From CAMEON01 sp045128275 (GTDB lineage Bacteria > Bacillota > Clostridia > Oscillospirales > CAG-272): a stretch of 53,890 nt of DNA. Location: NCBI GenBank assembly GCA_045128275.1, contig JBGVRH010000003.1:1-53890 (forward strand), read 5' to 3'. Positions 8,625 to 17,762 of the stretch are shown piece by piece (the stretch's first letter is position 1; each line of letters begins with the position of its first letter). Position numbers and translations under genes: made by a program. The notes below the pieces were generated by a model. That model saw nothing but the letters and a program-made list of their open reading frames with translations. It was not told where the DNA came from and ran no database searches.

Positions 8625-10064
8625 TTAAACGGTGCGGACGGCAGTGCGTCCGATGGTGTAGTACCCTGCGTCGAGGGCGGTCTCCTTGATGGCCAGCTTG
8701 ACGGGGCGCTCCCCCTCAAAGAGGCCGACGGCCACGTCGTACTCCCCTGCGGGCACGCCTCGGGCATCCACGCGGAGGTCGAGGGTGAAGGGGGTATCGG
8801 GGAGCCAGTCGCGGTTGTCTGCATCCAAGGGGATCTCGTAGCATCCCTCCTCATTCTTGAGGCGGAGCTTCAAGGTGAAGGGCCAGTAGGCTCTCGCCCA
8901 GCCTCGGTTCTCCATGTCCAGGGTGATGGTATTGTAGGCCGTATCCGTCAGCTCGGGGATGCAGGCACCCGTGATGAAGTACCAGTAGCCCAGGCGGTTG
9001 GCGCAGTATTCCGTGAGGTAGAACTCGTTCTCCAGCCACTTGCGGGGGTAGGCATGGAAGCCCGCGAAGGTGGCGTGGGCGGACTTGTAGGACTCCATGG
9101 CGGTGAGGCCGTCGCGGAAGTAGCCCTCATAGCGGGGCTTGATGTACCAGTAGTGTGCCATCTCGATGACGTTGGGGGCGTTGTCCGCCAGCTTATCGAA
9201 GGCCCAGGGGGCGCGCATGGTATCGTAGCCGTTCATCTGGAAGTAGTAGTCGCAGCAGATGGAATCGTCCTGCACGCCAAAGCCGCGGGCATTGGCGTAG
9301 TCCAGCACCTCCTGCACCTCTCCCTGCCCGTTGGGGATGCGCCCCACCATATGGTCATCGTTGCAGACCACGAAGGTGTCGGGGAAATACTTGCAGTGGA
9401 GGTCGAAATGCTTCTTGACCAGATCCAGCGGGTAGATCACGCCGTCACCCTCCACGGTATGTCCCTCGCCCCAGGTGCCCATGGTACCCACGTCGATGAG
9501 CTCGATGCGGGGGTCGCCGTTGTACTTTTCACCAAGGGCGGCCATGAACTTCTCCAGATAGTGGAGGAAGATGGGGTCGCCAAAGTCGGGCTGGATCTTG
9601 CCGTTCTCCAGCTCGTAGCATCTTGCGCCCTTTTCAAAGACGTAGGCAGGGGTGGCGTAATTGAGGTTGGGGTCGCCCTCATAGGTCACCACGCGAAGGG
9701 CGAAGGTGTAGCCAAAGGCTCCCCACTTCTCCATGATCTCGTCCAGATAGGAGAAATCGTAGACGCCCTCCTCCTTCTCCACGTCACCCCAGTCGAAGCG
9801 GAGGTAGAGGTGGTTGAGGCCGGGAAAATCCAACACGGGATCCTCCTCGTAGCCGTCGCGGTAGAAGGGGCGGCCGTAACCGTTGTCGATGAAGTGCCAG
9901 AACCAGCCCTTGTGGGGATTCTTCAGCACCGTCTTATCGTCCACCAGCAGGCGGAGATCGACAAAGTTTTTACGGGTGATGCGATCGTCTGTCATGAAGC
10001 ACATGGTCTGCACTTCCTTATCTCCGGGGGCGTCAATGATGTTGGGGAATGTCTTTTCATTCAT
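8625..10064 (-). CDS. glycoside-hydrolase-like protein with DUF4832-type C-terminus (copy 1)
   Basis: This 479-aa protein is collinear with the next gene at 7160-8602. It shares NPHKGWFWHFIDNGYGR, FPGLNHLYLRFDWGDVEK, DVGTMGTWGEGHT, EYCANRLGYWYF and ITLDMENRGWARAYWPF. The arrangement is a TIM-barrel-like N-terminal region followed by a C-terminal beta sandwich, without a signal peptide. AAGGAGG precedes the ATG. The 22-bp gap to copy 2 indicates co-transcription. The pair probably arose by tandem duplication followed by divergence, perhaps for different linkages of one substrate; this is inference. Confidence 0.65.
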   Translation of the reverse strand: MNEKTFPNIIDAPGDKEVQTMCFMTDDRITRKNFVDLRLLVDDKTVLKNPHKGWFWHFIDNGYGRPFYRDGYEEDPVLDFPGLNHLYLRFDWGDVEKEEGVYDFSYLDEIMEKWGAFGYTFALRVVTYEGDPNLNYATPAYVFEKGARCYELENGKIQPDFGDPIFLHYLEKFMAALGEKYNGDPRIELIDVGTMGTWGEGHTVEGDGVIYPLDLVKKHFDLHCKYFPDTFVVCNDDHMVGRIPNGQGEVQEVLDYANARGFGVQDDSICCDYYFQMNGYDTMRAPWAFDKLADNAPNVIEMAHYWYIKPRYEGYFRDGLTAMESYKSAHATFAGFHAYPRKWLENEFYLTEYCANRLGYWYFITGACIPELTDTAYNTITLDMENRGWARAYWPFTLKLRLKNEEGCYEIPLDADNRDWLPDTPFTLDLRVDARGVPAGEYDVAVGLFEGERPVKLAIKETALDAGYYTIGRTAVRTV

Positions 10065-10090
10065 GGAAAAATCCTCCTTGGAGAGATACT

Positions 10091-10861
10091 TTACGGGTGA
10101 TTGGCGGCGTACAGAACCGCCATACGGAGTTCGGAAAACAGAGAGTCCGAGAGTCGTTCATAATCTTCAGTTCGCCCCTTTTCGCGGGCATAGTATGGCG
10201 GCGAATCGTTCCAGGAGCCCATACAGCCGAACAGGTCGGCCACGTTGGCGGCGTTAAGAAGCCGCTTTCCCACCTCACTCATATGGGGCAGGGGGAGGTC
10301 GCGATCACAGGGACGATCCCCTGTCAGGATGGCGCGGGCTTCGCGATAGCGTTCCGCGAACCACGGAAAACCGATCTCCTCCGCGAAGGAGGCGATCTCC
10401 TCCAGAACGGCACCGAAGTCGGCGGTATTGTCGTGATAAGCATCCCCGGGAACATCGTAGGATACCAGGTGATTCTCGGTATAGCGCAGTGTCCAGGTCT
10501 GTTCCGCGGGATTCGGTATGCTTTTCGGTACAAAGGCCGCCGCGTCGCCGTTTTTGTAACGGCAGATGATGGCCTTGGAGCCATAGCCGGCAAAGCCGTA
10601 CAGGTGATACGCCTCCCCCGCAAGAGGCCGCCACAAAGTCGCGTCGGTCAAGCCGCAGGTCAGCTCGTATTGTACCCAATCATCCACCGTAGTAATGGGC
10701 GCACGTCGAAACTTGCTTTTGAAGCTGTGGGGAGCGCACTCGAAAACGAGGTGATATCCATCAAATCTCGGAGGCGGCGCGAAGGGGGTCGCCCGCCCCG
10801 ATCTGAGAACTCCGCGCAGATGGCTTGCCATCATGGCCGTCAACAGTAAGTCATAATTCAT
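10091..10861 (-). CDS. conserved-looking hypothetical protein
   Basis: This is a 256-aa soluble protein of unknown function. Its C-terminal third, from GCMGSWNDSPPYYAREKGRTEDYERL to LRMAVLYAANH, is reminiscent of uncharacterised Clostridia proteins. There is no signal peptide and no enzyme motif I can name. CAGGAG precedes the ATG by 8 nt. It lies 16 bp after the DUF1934 gene and 26 bp before the first glycosidase-like gene, so it belongs to the same transcript. Confidence 0.7.
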   Translation of the reverse strand: MNYDLLLTAMMASHLRGVLRSGRATPFAPPPRFDGYHLVFECAPHSFKSKFRRAPITTVDDWVQYELTCGLTDATLWRPLAGEAYHLYGFAGYGSKAIICRYKNGDAAAFVPKSIPNPAEQTWTLRYTENHLVSYDVPGDAYHDNTADFGAVLEEIASFAEEIGFPWFAERYREARAILTGDRPCDRDLPLPHMSEVGKRLLNAANVADLFGCMGSWNDSPPYYAREKGRTEDYERLSDSLFSELRMAVLYAANHP

Positions 10862-10877
10862 GAGCCATGCTCCTGTA

Positions 10878-11549
10878 TCACGCGTTCGGATCCTCTTGGA
10901 TCTTCATCTCCATCTCGCACCGCTCGGCTCTTGCGCCCTTGATCTCGATGATATAGTCCAGCTTGAGAATGCCCTCGGTGTCCAGGCGGTTATCCACGGT
11001 GAGGGCGTGGATGCCGATGGAGAAGGGCATATAGGGGGTCTCGTAGGTGCAGATGGTGCGGTGGTGGGCCTTGAAGGTCATGGCGGTGGAGACCAGACCC
11101 GAGCGGATCATGGAGACAACACCGCGGTCACAGGTGCGGTAGGTGACGGTGGAGCGAGCACCGGCCATGCCTGTCAGCTCGGTCTCGTCGTAGGTGACGG
11201 CGATGGTATAAGAGGGGGTCTCGGTGAAGGCGGTGTCGGGGGTGACGGTCATGAGTCCCTCGGTGAACAGCTCGATCTTCTCGATGGCGTCGGTCTCGGT
11301 GCCTGTGGCCTTGGCGCGGGTGACGGCGGGATCGGCGGGCTTGACGAAGTAGGACGGATCACCCTCTCCGTCCAGGTCGTCAGCGAAGATGCCCATGAGC
11401 AGCTCCTCGGCAGGGGACATGGGAGTGGGGGGGACGTTGCCGCCCACCTGCTCGGCCAGGTCGCCGTAGACCGAATCAAAGAGGGAGGCGGCCACCTCAT
11501 AGCGCTCGGAGGTGATGGAAATGCGGATATGCTTGACAATGGGTTCCAT
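10878..11549 (-). CDS. DUF1934 (YwiB-like) beta-barrel protein
   Basis: This is a 223-aa protein. The C-terminal 140 residues show the DUF1934 pattern: IELFTEG, YTIAVTYDETELTGMAG, VVSMIRSGLVSTAMTF, YETPYMPFSIGIHA and GILKLDYIIEI, a calycin-like barrel of unknown function in Bacillota. The N-terminal about 70 residues (EVAASLFDSVYGDLAEQ...) interrupt the usual first strand and make it longer than typical members. The ATG at 11549 follows AAAGGA; upstream codons come from the TGCAAAA repeat and are not real protein. Confidence 0.75.
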   Translation of the reverse strand: MEPIVKHIRISITSERYEVAASLFDSVYGDLAEQVGGNVPPTPMSPAEELLMGIFADDLDGEGDPSYFVKPADPAVTRAKATGTETDAIEKIELFTEGLMTVTPDTAFTETPSYTIAVTYDETELTGMAGARSTVTYRTCDRGVVSMIRSGLVSTAMTFKAHHRTICTYETPYMPFSIGIHALTVDNRLDTEGILKLDYIIEIKGARAERCEMEMKIQEDPNA

Positions 11550-11577
11550 GGTAGATCCTTTCGTAGGGGAGAATTTG

Positions 11578-11760
11578 AAATGCAAAATGCAAAATGCAAA
11601 ATGCAAAATCAAGAAACGGGGGATGGCGCGGAATCATGGATCAAACAGCAATTATGGATTGGTGATTATGACCTTTTGAGAATTTTCAGGCAAATTACCG
11701 TAAGACGGGCTTATGCATTGTGAAAGGCTTCATTCATTTTGCATTCTGAATTTTGCATTC
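11578..11760. repeat. intergenic element bounded by TGCAAAA heptamers
   Basis: The left end carries about four tandem TGCAAAA heptamers (11578-11609). The right end carries two inverted, slightly degenerate copies (TTTTGCA, 11731-11759). About 120 bp without an ORF lies between. The right end directly touches the stop codon of the transglutaminase gene at 11761. The architecture resembles the elements at 17588, 36422, 38912, 42424 and 45846, each built on a different heptamer. Confidence 0.8.
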
Positions 11761-13173
11761 TTACTCGATCTCCTCGGCAAACAAGACCCGTCTGCCGCAG
11801 TCTCGATCCTCGAAGAAGATTTTTTCGTCGTTGTACTCGGCTTCCCCGCTCTGGTTGTCGTAGGGATCCATGCGGCAGAAGGCCTTATCGGGGGTGAGGG
11901 GCTGCTGGAACTGATTGGAGGCAACGAGGCGGAAGGGGTCGAGGTTGGCGAAGTAGTGGTCACGGCGCACCTCGTTCCCTGCTCTCGCCGCGCCCTCGCC
12001 GTAGGAGGGATCGCAGTAGAGCCAGCCGTAGGGGGCGATGTAGAACTGCGCCCAATCGTGACTGCCGATGGAATCAGGGTAGCAGGCCGAGCCCGACTGC
12101 CACTTGGCGGGGATACCTAAGGCGCGGCAGAGGGTGATGAAGGCCAGACCCATGGTGCCGCAGTCGCCGTAGCCGTTCATGAGGACGAACTCGGGGATGT
12201 TCTCAATGAGGAGGTAATCGCGGACGTAGGAGTAGCGGATATGCTCGCAGATGTAATCATACACGCGGCGGGCCAGGCGGAGGGGGTCACGCTCGTCCCC
12301 CGCGATCTGGGCGGCCAGGCCCTTGATGAAGGGAGTGAAGCGGATGTGGGGGTACTGCTCGCCCGTGTAGTAGGCCAGCTCCTCGGGGGTGAGGCCCTCG
12401 CCCACGGGGGGATAGGCGGTGCGGTCAAGATCTACCGCCGTATACTTGGCACGGTTGACGAAGGAGTAGCGCACCGAGTAGGTGGCTCCTGCCTCGCAAA
12501 GGGTCTCCATGTAGGCGGCGCGGTGGACGGTGCCTGTGACCGTGACGGGGTGGGAGGAGGACAGGAGCTTGATCTCACTTTCGGGCTGGCTCTCGCAGTC
12601 CACGGGGTAGGGGAACCAGATCTTGAGGGTCTCCCCCGGCTTTTCGGCGTGGGGTTCCAATTTCATCCAATACTCCACCTCGTAGCGGAAGGCGCGGTAA
12701 CCCTTCTCCCGCATGATGCGGATGGTCTCGGGAACCTCGGCGGCGGAGGCAGAGGCGGGGGCATAGTCGGGGTTATACATCCGCTCCAGATCGTGGGTAT
12801 GGGTCTTGAAGATATTGGAGATGGCCTGGTGCTGGAAGCGCATTTCCCCGTTTTTGAGGATGTAGTCCACGTTGCCCGAGGCGATGAAGGTGTCCAGAGC
12901 AAACTCGTCGGCGGCGGGGTAGCGGGCGCGGATGCCCTCCACCACGTCAGCACGGGTGAGGGGGTAATCGTTCAGGAGCTGTACCGCGAAGATGCGCTGG
13001 ATCTCCAGACGCTTGCGCAGGCACGCGGGCACGGGGACGGGGCGGGTGAGCCAGCGGTCGATGGCGGCGATCTCACCGGCGAAGTCCCCCGAGAAGTGGT
13101 ACATTTTGACCTCATCGGGAAGGCCTACGGACAAATATTCCAGATCGGAAATGGGAAGCTTCATGGTATTCAT
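11761..13173 (-). CDS. transglutaminase-like superfamily protein
   Basis: This is a 470-aa protein. The papain-like transglutaminase core is in the second half with the full triad in order: Cys338 in NGYGDCGTMGLAF, His372 in GSHDWAQFYI and Asp388 in YCDPSYG. The N-terminal half is helical then beta-rich (VEYWMKLEPHAEKPGETLKIWFPYPVD), typical of the domain that precedes the core in bacterial transglutaminase-like proteases. No signal peptide, so it acts in the cytoplasm; substrate unknown. GAGGAGG precedes the ATG. It is the first gene of the leftward run, with its own promoter at 13209-13237. Confidence 0.85.
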   Translation of the reverse strand: MNTMKLPISDLEYLSVGLPDEVKMYHFSGDFAGEIAAIDRWLTRPVPVPACLRKRLEIQRIFAVQLLNDYPLTRADVVEGIRARYPAADEFALDTFIASGNVDYILKNGEMRFQHQAISNIFKTHTHDLERMYNPDYAPASASAAEVPETIRIMREKGYRAFRYEVEYWMKLEPHAEKPGETLKIWFPYPVDCESQPESEIKLLSSSHPVTVTGTVHRAAYMETLCEAGATYSVRYSFVNRAKYTAVDLDRTAYPPVGEGLTPEELAYYTGEQYPHIRFTPFIKGLAAQIAGDERDPLRLARRVYDYICEHIRYSYVRDYLLIENIPEFVLMNGYGDCGTMGLAFITLCRALGIPAKWQSGSACYPDSIGSHDWAQFYIAPYGWLYCDPSYGEGAARAGNEVRRDHYFANLDPFRLVASNQFQQPLTPDKAFCRMDPYDNQSGEAEYNDEKIFFEDRDCGRRVLFAEEIE

Positions 13174-13208
13174 GGGGTGTCCTCCTCTTTGGAGAGTTTC
13201 TTTCCTAT

Positions 13209-13237
13209 ATCATATCATGTTTTGGGGATTTTTGCAA
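13209..13237 (-). promoter_or_regulatory. promoter of the transglutaminase operon
   Basis: TTGCAA - 17 bp - TATGAT on the minus strand, about 35 bp from the start codon. Confidence 0.7.
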
Positions 13238-13324
13238 GGGGGGAAATGAAAAAAGCCACAAAAAGAGGAGCCGAAGTATGCAGGGTTTCGTGACTTTCAC
13301 GGAGGGAATTTTTCCCGAAACCAC

Positions 13325-13353
13325 TTGAAAAAAAGGGCGATATGCGGTATAAT
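13325..13353 (+). promoter_or_regulatory. promoter of the MATE/MFS pair
   Basis: TTGAAA - 17 bp - TATAAT, about 50 bp upstream of the MATE start. Confidence 0.82.
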
Positions 13354-13406
13354 GGTATTTTGGTAAGCTATGAATGTCCGACCGAAACCGCCTGCAAGGA
13401 GTGAAT

Positions 13407-14774
13407 ATGAGATCCAAGACCCTCGAAATGACGGAAGGCTCCCTCGGAAGGAGCATTCTGCTCTTCAGCCTCCCCCTTGTACTCTCCAACGTGCTGCAGA
13501 TCCTCTTCACCATGTCCGACGTGGCGGTGGTGGGGCGGTTTGCGGGCTCTTTGGCGTTGGGCGCGGTTGGCTCCACCACCACCATGGTCATGCTCTACAC
13601 CGGCTTTCTCGTGGGTGTGGGATCGGGTGTCAACGTGCTGGTGGCCCGCTTCGTGGGTGCGCGGGATGAGAAAAACGCCCGCGAGACGGTACATACCGCG
13701 GCCATTCTCTGCCTTACGGTGGGACTTGCGGTCATGGGCATCGGAGAAGCTCTGACACGGCCGCTTCTGACGCTTTTGAGCACCAAGCCCGATCTCATGG
13801 AGGGGGCTGTGCTGTACCTCCGCATCTACTTTTTGGGTATGCCCGCGCTGGCGGTCTTCAACTTCGGTAATGCCGTGCTCAGCGCGGTGGGTGACACCAA
13901 ACGTCCCCTGGTCTATCTGACCTCGGCGGGTGTTCTCAACATCGCCTTGAATCTGGTCTTCGTCATTGTGTTCCACATGAATGTGGCGGGAGTGGCTTTG
14001 GCCAGCATCATCGCCCAGTATCTGTCGGCTATCCTGATCATGATCGCCCTGTTCCGCGCCGAGGGCATCCACGGCATGGAGCTGAAGCGGCTCCGTATCC
14101 ACGGGGACAAGGCGGTGAAGATCCTGGGTCTGGGCATCCCTGCGGGGTGTCAGAACGCCATTTTCCATATCGCCAATCTCTTCATCCAGGCGGGACTCAA
14201 CACCTTCGACACCGTCACGGTCACGGGGAGCACCGCCGCGGCCAACGCTGACGGTCTGGTCTACGACGTTATGGCCGCCTTCTACACCGCCTGCTCCAGC
14301 TTCATGAGTCAGAATTTCGGCGCAGGCAAGAAAAAGCGCATCCTCAAAAGCTACTACATCAGTCTGGCCTACTCCTTCGGCGCAGGGGCGATCATGGGCG
14401 GAATGCTGGTGCTTTTCGGACGGCAGTTCCTTTCCCTCTTCGCCTCGGATGCCGCCGTCATCGAAGCGGGTATGATGCGCCTGACCGTCATGGGCTGCTC
14501 CTACTGCGTATCGGCCTTCATGGACGCCACCATCGCCGCCTCCCGCGGCATCGGCAAGAGCCTGTGGCCCACGTTCATCGTCATCATGGGCTCCTGCGTC
14601 TTCCGCGTCCTTTGGGTCTACACGGTGTTCGCCCATTTCGGTACCATTCAATCCCTGTATCTTCTCTACGTCTTCTCCTGGAGCATCACGGCCATCGCCG
14701 AGATCTCTTACTTTGTACACAGCTACCGCAAAAAGATGCGGTTATTTGATCCCCCTGCCACAACCTCTGTCTGA
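13407..14774 (+). CDS. MATE-family multidrug/Na+ antiporter
   Basis: This is a 455-aa integral membrane protein with about 12 hydrophobic segments in two homologous halves. Typical MATE blocks are MTEGSLGRSILLFSLPLVLSN, ALGAVGSTTTMVMLYTGFLVGVGSGVNVLVARFVGA and the second-half MAAFYTACSSFMSQNFGAG. It exports cationic drugs or metabolites using a Na+ or H+ gradient. The ATG at 13407 is preceded by AAGGAG; the reading frame is open 11 codons further upstream without a ribosome site. It is followed after 11 bp by an MFS transporter, so the two are co-transcribed. Confidence 0.9.
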   Translation: MRSKTLEMTEGSLGRSILLFSLPLVLSNVLQILFTMSDVAVVGRFAGSLALGAVGSTTTMVMLYTGFLVGVGSGVNVLVARFVGARDEKNARETVHTAAILCLTVGLAVMGIGEALTRPLLTLLSTKPDLMEGAVLYLRIYFLGMPALAVFNFGNAVLSAVGDTKRPLVYLTSAGVLNIALNLVFVIVFHMNVAGVALASIIAQYLSAILIMIALFRAEGIHGMELKRLRIHGDKAVKILGLGIPAGCQNAIFHIANLFIQAGLNTFDTVTVTGSTAAANADGLVYDVMAAFYTACSSFMSQNFGAGKKKRILKSYYISLAYSFGAGAIMGGMLVLFGRQFLSLFASDAAVIEAGMMRLTVMGCSYCVSAFMDATIAASRGIGKSLWPTFIVIMGSCVFRVLWVYTVFAHFGTIQSLYLLYVFSWSITAIAEISYFVHSYRKKMRLFDPPATTSV

Positions 14775-14785
14775 AGGAGCATTTT

Positions 14786-16120
14786 ATGAAAAGAACCGCC
14801 ACCCCGCCCGCATCTGCCTCGGCAGAGTGGACCCCCGCTCGGGTAGGGCATTGCGCCAGCCAGCTGTTTTTGTACTGCTTCCTGGCCTACACCTGTAGCT
14901 ACATCGGCCGCAAGAATTTCTCCGCCTGCCTCCCTGCCATGATCGAGGAAGGGATGCTCACCAAGACTCTGGGGGGCTACATCACCACCGCCTATATGCT
15001 CTGCTACGGCGCGGGACAGATGATCAACGGCATCATCGGCTCCAAGGTCAAGCCCCGCTTCATGATCGGCACGGGCCTTTGCGGCGCGACGGTCTGCAAT
15101 CTGGCCATGGGTCTGGTTCCCTCGGCTGCGGTCATGCCCGTGGTCTGGGCGCTGAACGGTATCTTCCACTCCATGCTCTGGGCCCCCATCATCCGCACCT
15201 TCACCGATCTTCTCCCCAACGGCCGCAAGGAGGTCGCGGGAACCAACATCGCCGCCTCCTGCTCCATTGGCGCGGTGCTGGCCTTCTTGATCCCCGGCTT
15301 CGTGCTGCGCTTTGCCGACTGGCGGGTGGTGTTCTACGTGTCGGGCGGGATTTTGCTGGTCGCCTTCCTGGTCTGGGTCTTCGGCAACCGCTACCTGGGC
15401 AAGTACAACCGCATGATGGAGGAGGCCTACCGCATTGAACGGGCCGCCATCCGGGAGCGGGCCGTGTCCGAGACCGCTGCCGACAACCGCAAGGTCAAGC
15501 GCTCCCTTCTGGGGGTCATGCTGGCATCGGGTCTGTGGGTGGTTCTCTTCGGTCTGCTCTGCAACGGTGCACTCCGCGACGCGGTGGAATCCTGGGCTCC
15601 CGTGTTCCTGTCGGATCAGTTCGGTCTGGACAGCTCCGCGGCGGCCATCATCGCCGTCATCATCCCCCTGGTCAGCGTGACGGGTACCTACTTTGCCAAC
15701 TGGCTCTTTGAGAAAAAGCTGAAGAACGAGCTGACCACCGCCTGCGTCATGTTCGGTATCGCGGCTGTCTGCGTAGGCGGGCTTTACCTCTGCCGCGGTG
15801 TCCACGCCCTCCTCTGCTCGGTCTTTATGGCGGTAGCCGTGTCGGCTATGTGGGGCGCGAACCATATGTTCCTCACGGTGGTTCCCTACCACTTCGCCCC
15901 TCTGGGCATGACCTCGGCGGTCACGGGCACGCTCAACAGCATCATCTACTTCGCCACCGCTCTCTGCGCCTCCCTCTACGGCATCCTGGCCGACAAGCTG
16001 GGCTGGAACATCATGATCCTCATCTGGCTGGGCATCGGTCTGTTTGGCGCGGTCCTCTGTCTGGCAGGCTCGGGACTGTGGGCCAAGAAGCGGAAGCTTT
16101 TGGACGAGGGCAAGATCTGA
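14786..16120 (+). CDS. MFS transporter, OPA (GlpT)-like
   Basis: This is a 444-aa membrane protein with about 12 segments. The N-terminal half recalls organophosphate:phosphate antiporters: YTCSYIGRKNFSACLP, ITTAYMLCYGAGQMINGIIGSKVKPRFMI and WALNGIFHSMLWAPIIR. The loop between halves (YLGKYNRMMEEAYRIERAAIRERA) is charged. Substrate cannot be read from the sequence; a phosphorylated sugar or glycerol-3-phosphate is plausible for the family. AAGGAG is well placed before the ATG. It ends just before a bidirectional terminator. Confidence 0.82.
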   Translation: MKRTATPPASASAEWTPARVGHCASQLFLYCFLAYTCSYIGRKNFSACLPAMIEEGMLTKTLGGYITTAYMLCYGAGQMINGIIGSKVKPRFMIGTGLCGATVCNLAMGLVPSAAVMPVVWALNGIFHSMLWAPIIRTFTDLLPNGRKEVAGTNIAASCSIGAVLAFLIPGFVLRFADWRVVFYVSGGILLVAFLVWVFGNRYLGKYNRMMEEAYRIERAAIRERAVSETAADNRKVKRSLLGVMLASGLWVVLFGLLCNGALRDAVESWAPVFLSDQFGLDSSAAAIIAVIIPLVSVTGTYFANWLFEKKLKNELTTACVMFGIAAVCVGGLYLCRGVHALLCSVFMAVAVSAMWGANHMFLTVVPYHFAPLGMTSAVTGTLNSIIYFATALCASLYGILADKLGWNIMILIWLGIGLFGAVLCLAGSGLWAKKRKLLDEGKI

Positions 16121-16160
16121 TACGAAAAGCGGGATCCGTAAAAAAATTTCTATCATCAAA

Positions 16161-16197
16161 AATAAGGTGTCGTACCGAAGTGCGACACCTTTTCTTA
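16161..16197. terminator. bidirectional terminator
   Basis: AAGGTGTCG / CGACACCTT stem with flanking A- and T-rich sequence, between the converging MFS and NSS transporter genes. Confidence 0.85.
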
Positions 16198-16203
16198 TTC
16201 ATT

Positions 16204-17571
16204 TTACGAGAAGAAGCTGACGAGCCCCATGACGAAGATGATGACGATGATCACGGGGACGGCGATGGTGAAGACCCAGCGCATCCAGGGGCGCACCTTG
16301 AGTCCCTTGCCGGTGTTGGCCTCGGTCATGAAGGCTTTCCAGCCCCAGCCGTAGCGGGTGATGCAGAAGAGGGTGAAGATCAGGGAACCGAGGGGGAGGA
16401 GGAGGTTGCTGACCACGAAATCCTCCAGATCCAGGATAGCAGTCCCCTCACCGAAGGGAGCAAAACCCGACCAGATGTTATAGCCGAAGACACAGGGCAG
16501 GGAGAGGATCAGCATACCGATGCCCACGACGACACAGGTCTTGACCCGCCTCCAGCCCGTGAGATCCATGACGCAGGCAATGATGTTTTCAAAGACCGCC
16601 AGGACGGTGGAGAGGGCGGCGAAGGACATGAAGACGAAGAAGAGGGAGCCCCACAGGCGGCCCAGGGGCATGTGATTAAATACGGTGGGAAGGGTCTGGA
16701 AGATCAGGGCGGGGCCCGCGTCGGGGTTGATGCCGTAGGCGAAGCAGGCGGGGAAAATGATCAGTCCCGAGGTAAAGGCTACGAAGGTATCCAGCACGGC
16801 CACGTTGACGGCCTCCCCCATGAGGGCGCGATCCTTGCCCAGGTAGCTGCCGAAGATGGCCATGGAGCCGATGCCCAGGCTCAGGGTGAAGAAGGCCTGG
16901 TTCATGGCGGCCACGATGACGTTGAAGATGCCCGCCTTTCTGAAGTTCTCCACATTGGGGACGAGGTAGAACTTCAGTCCCTCGGAGGCCCCTTCCAGGA
17001 AGACGCTGTTGGCGGCGATGACCACCATGAGGACGAGGAGCGCCACCATCATGACTTTGGTGACCCGCTCCAGACCCTTCTGGACACCCAGCATACAGAC
17101 CGCGATGCCGATGACGACGGCGGCGGCCATGAAGACGGTCTGCCAGACGGGGTCGCCCAGCATATTCCCGAACTCGGCGTTGACGGACTCGGTATCCAGG
17201 CCCTCGAACTTGCCCGTGGCGGTCTTGAAAAAGTAGTTCATCATCCAGCCCGCCACGTTGTTGTAGAACATCATGAGGATGACACTGCCCGCAAGACAGG
17301 TGATGCCGTGGAAATGCCACTTGGACTTGGGCGGCTCCAGCTCACGGAACATGACGGCGGGAGATCTTTGGGCGGCACGGCCCACGGCGAATTCCATGGT
17401 CATGACAGGGATCCCCAGCACGACAAGGCACACCAGATAAATGAGGACGAAGATGGCGCCGCCGTACTGGCCCACCATCCAGGGGAATTTCCAGACGTTA
17501 CCGATGCCGATGGCGCAACCGGCGGAGAGGAGGATAAAGCCCAAGCGGCTTGCGAGTCTGTCACGGGACAT
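16204..17571 (-). CDS. neurotransmitter:sodium symporter (NSS/SNF) family transporter
   Basis: This is a 455-aa membrane protein with about 11-12 segments. The first helix carries the NSS signature LGFILLSAGCAIGIGNVWKFPW, an unwound helix 1 that binds Na+ and substrate, followed by YGGAIFVLIYLVCLVVLGIPVMTMEFAVGR. Members take up amino acids with Na+ (LeuT, MhsT, TnaT types). The start is ATG 17571 behind AAAGGAG; upstream in-frame codons derive from the AGTGAAA-repeat element. It is separated from the DUF436 gene by that element. Confidence 0.9.
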   Translation of the reverse strand: MSRDRLASRLGFILLSAGCAIGIGNVWKFPWMVGQYGGAIFVLIYLVCLVVLGIPVMTMEFAVGRAAQRSPAVMFRELEPPKSKWHFHGITCLAGSVILMMFYNNVAGWMMNYFFKTATGKFEGLDTESVNAEFGNMLGDPVWQTVFMAAAVVIGIAVCMLGVQKGLERVTKVMMVALLVLMVVIAANSVFLEGASEGLKFYLVPNVENFRKAGIFNVIVAAMNQAFFTLSLGIGSMAIFGSYLGKDRALMGEAVNVAVLDTFVAFTSGLIIFPACFAYGINPDAGPALIFQTLPTVFNHMPLGRLWGSLFFVFMSFAALSTVLAVFENIIACVMDLTGWRRVKTCVVVGIGMLILSLPCVFGYNIWSGFAPFGEGTAILDLEDFVVSNLLLPLGSLIFTLFCITRYGWGWKAFMTEANTGKGLKVRPWMRWVFTIAVPVIIVIIFVMGLVSFFS

Positions 17572-17587
17572 GGGAGGGTCTCCTTTG

Positions 17588-17721
17588 AGTGAAAAGTGAA
17601 GAGTGAAAAGTGAAGAGTGGAGGTGCAAATCCTTCGGATTTGTCCATTTTTATTGAAAATATTGGAGGAAACCGAAGGTTTCCAACCACACCTTTTCACT
17701 TTTCACTATTACCTATTACTT
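17588..17721. repeat. AGTGAAA-heptamer-bounded element, copy A
   Basis: The left end has tandem AGTGAAA/AGTGAAG heptamers. Two internal hairpins follow: AAATCCTTCGGATTT, and GAAACCGAAGGTTTC. The right end is the inverted heptamer CTTTTCACTTTTCACT with ACCTATTACTT. Copy B at 36422-36540 is the same element in opposite orientation with the same two hairpins. It adjoins the palindrome at 17723-17762. Confidence 0.88.
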
Positions 17722-17722
17722 G

Positions 17723-17762
17723 GATTTCATTTATCGGTTGAGGACCGATACATGAAATTTAC
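17723..17762. repeat. TTTATCGGT palindrome next to AGTGAAA element
   Basis: GATTTCATTTATCGGT and ACCGATACATGAAATT form an imperfect palindrome. It corresponds to the palindrome at 36381-36420, which adjoins copy B in the same relative position. Its right end overlaps the TAA stop of the DUF436 gene (17759-17761). Confidence 0.75.
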
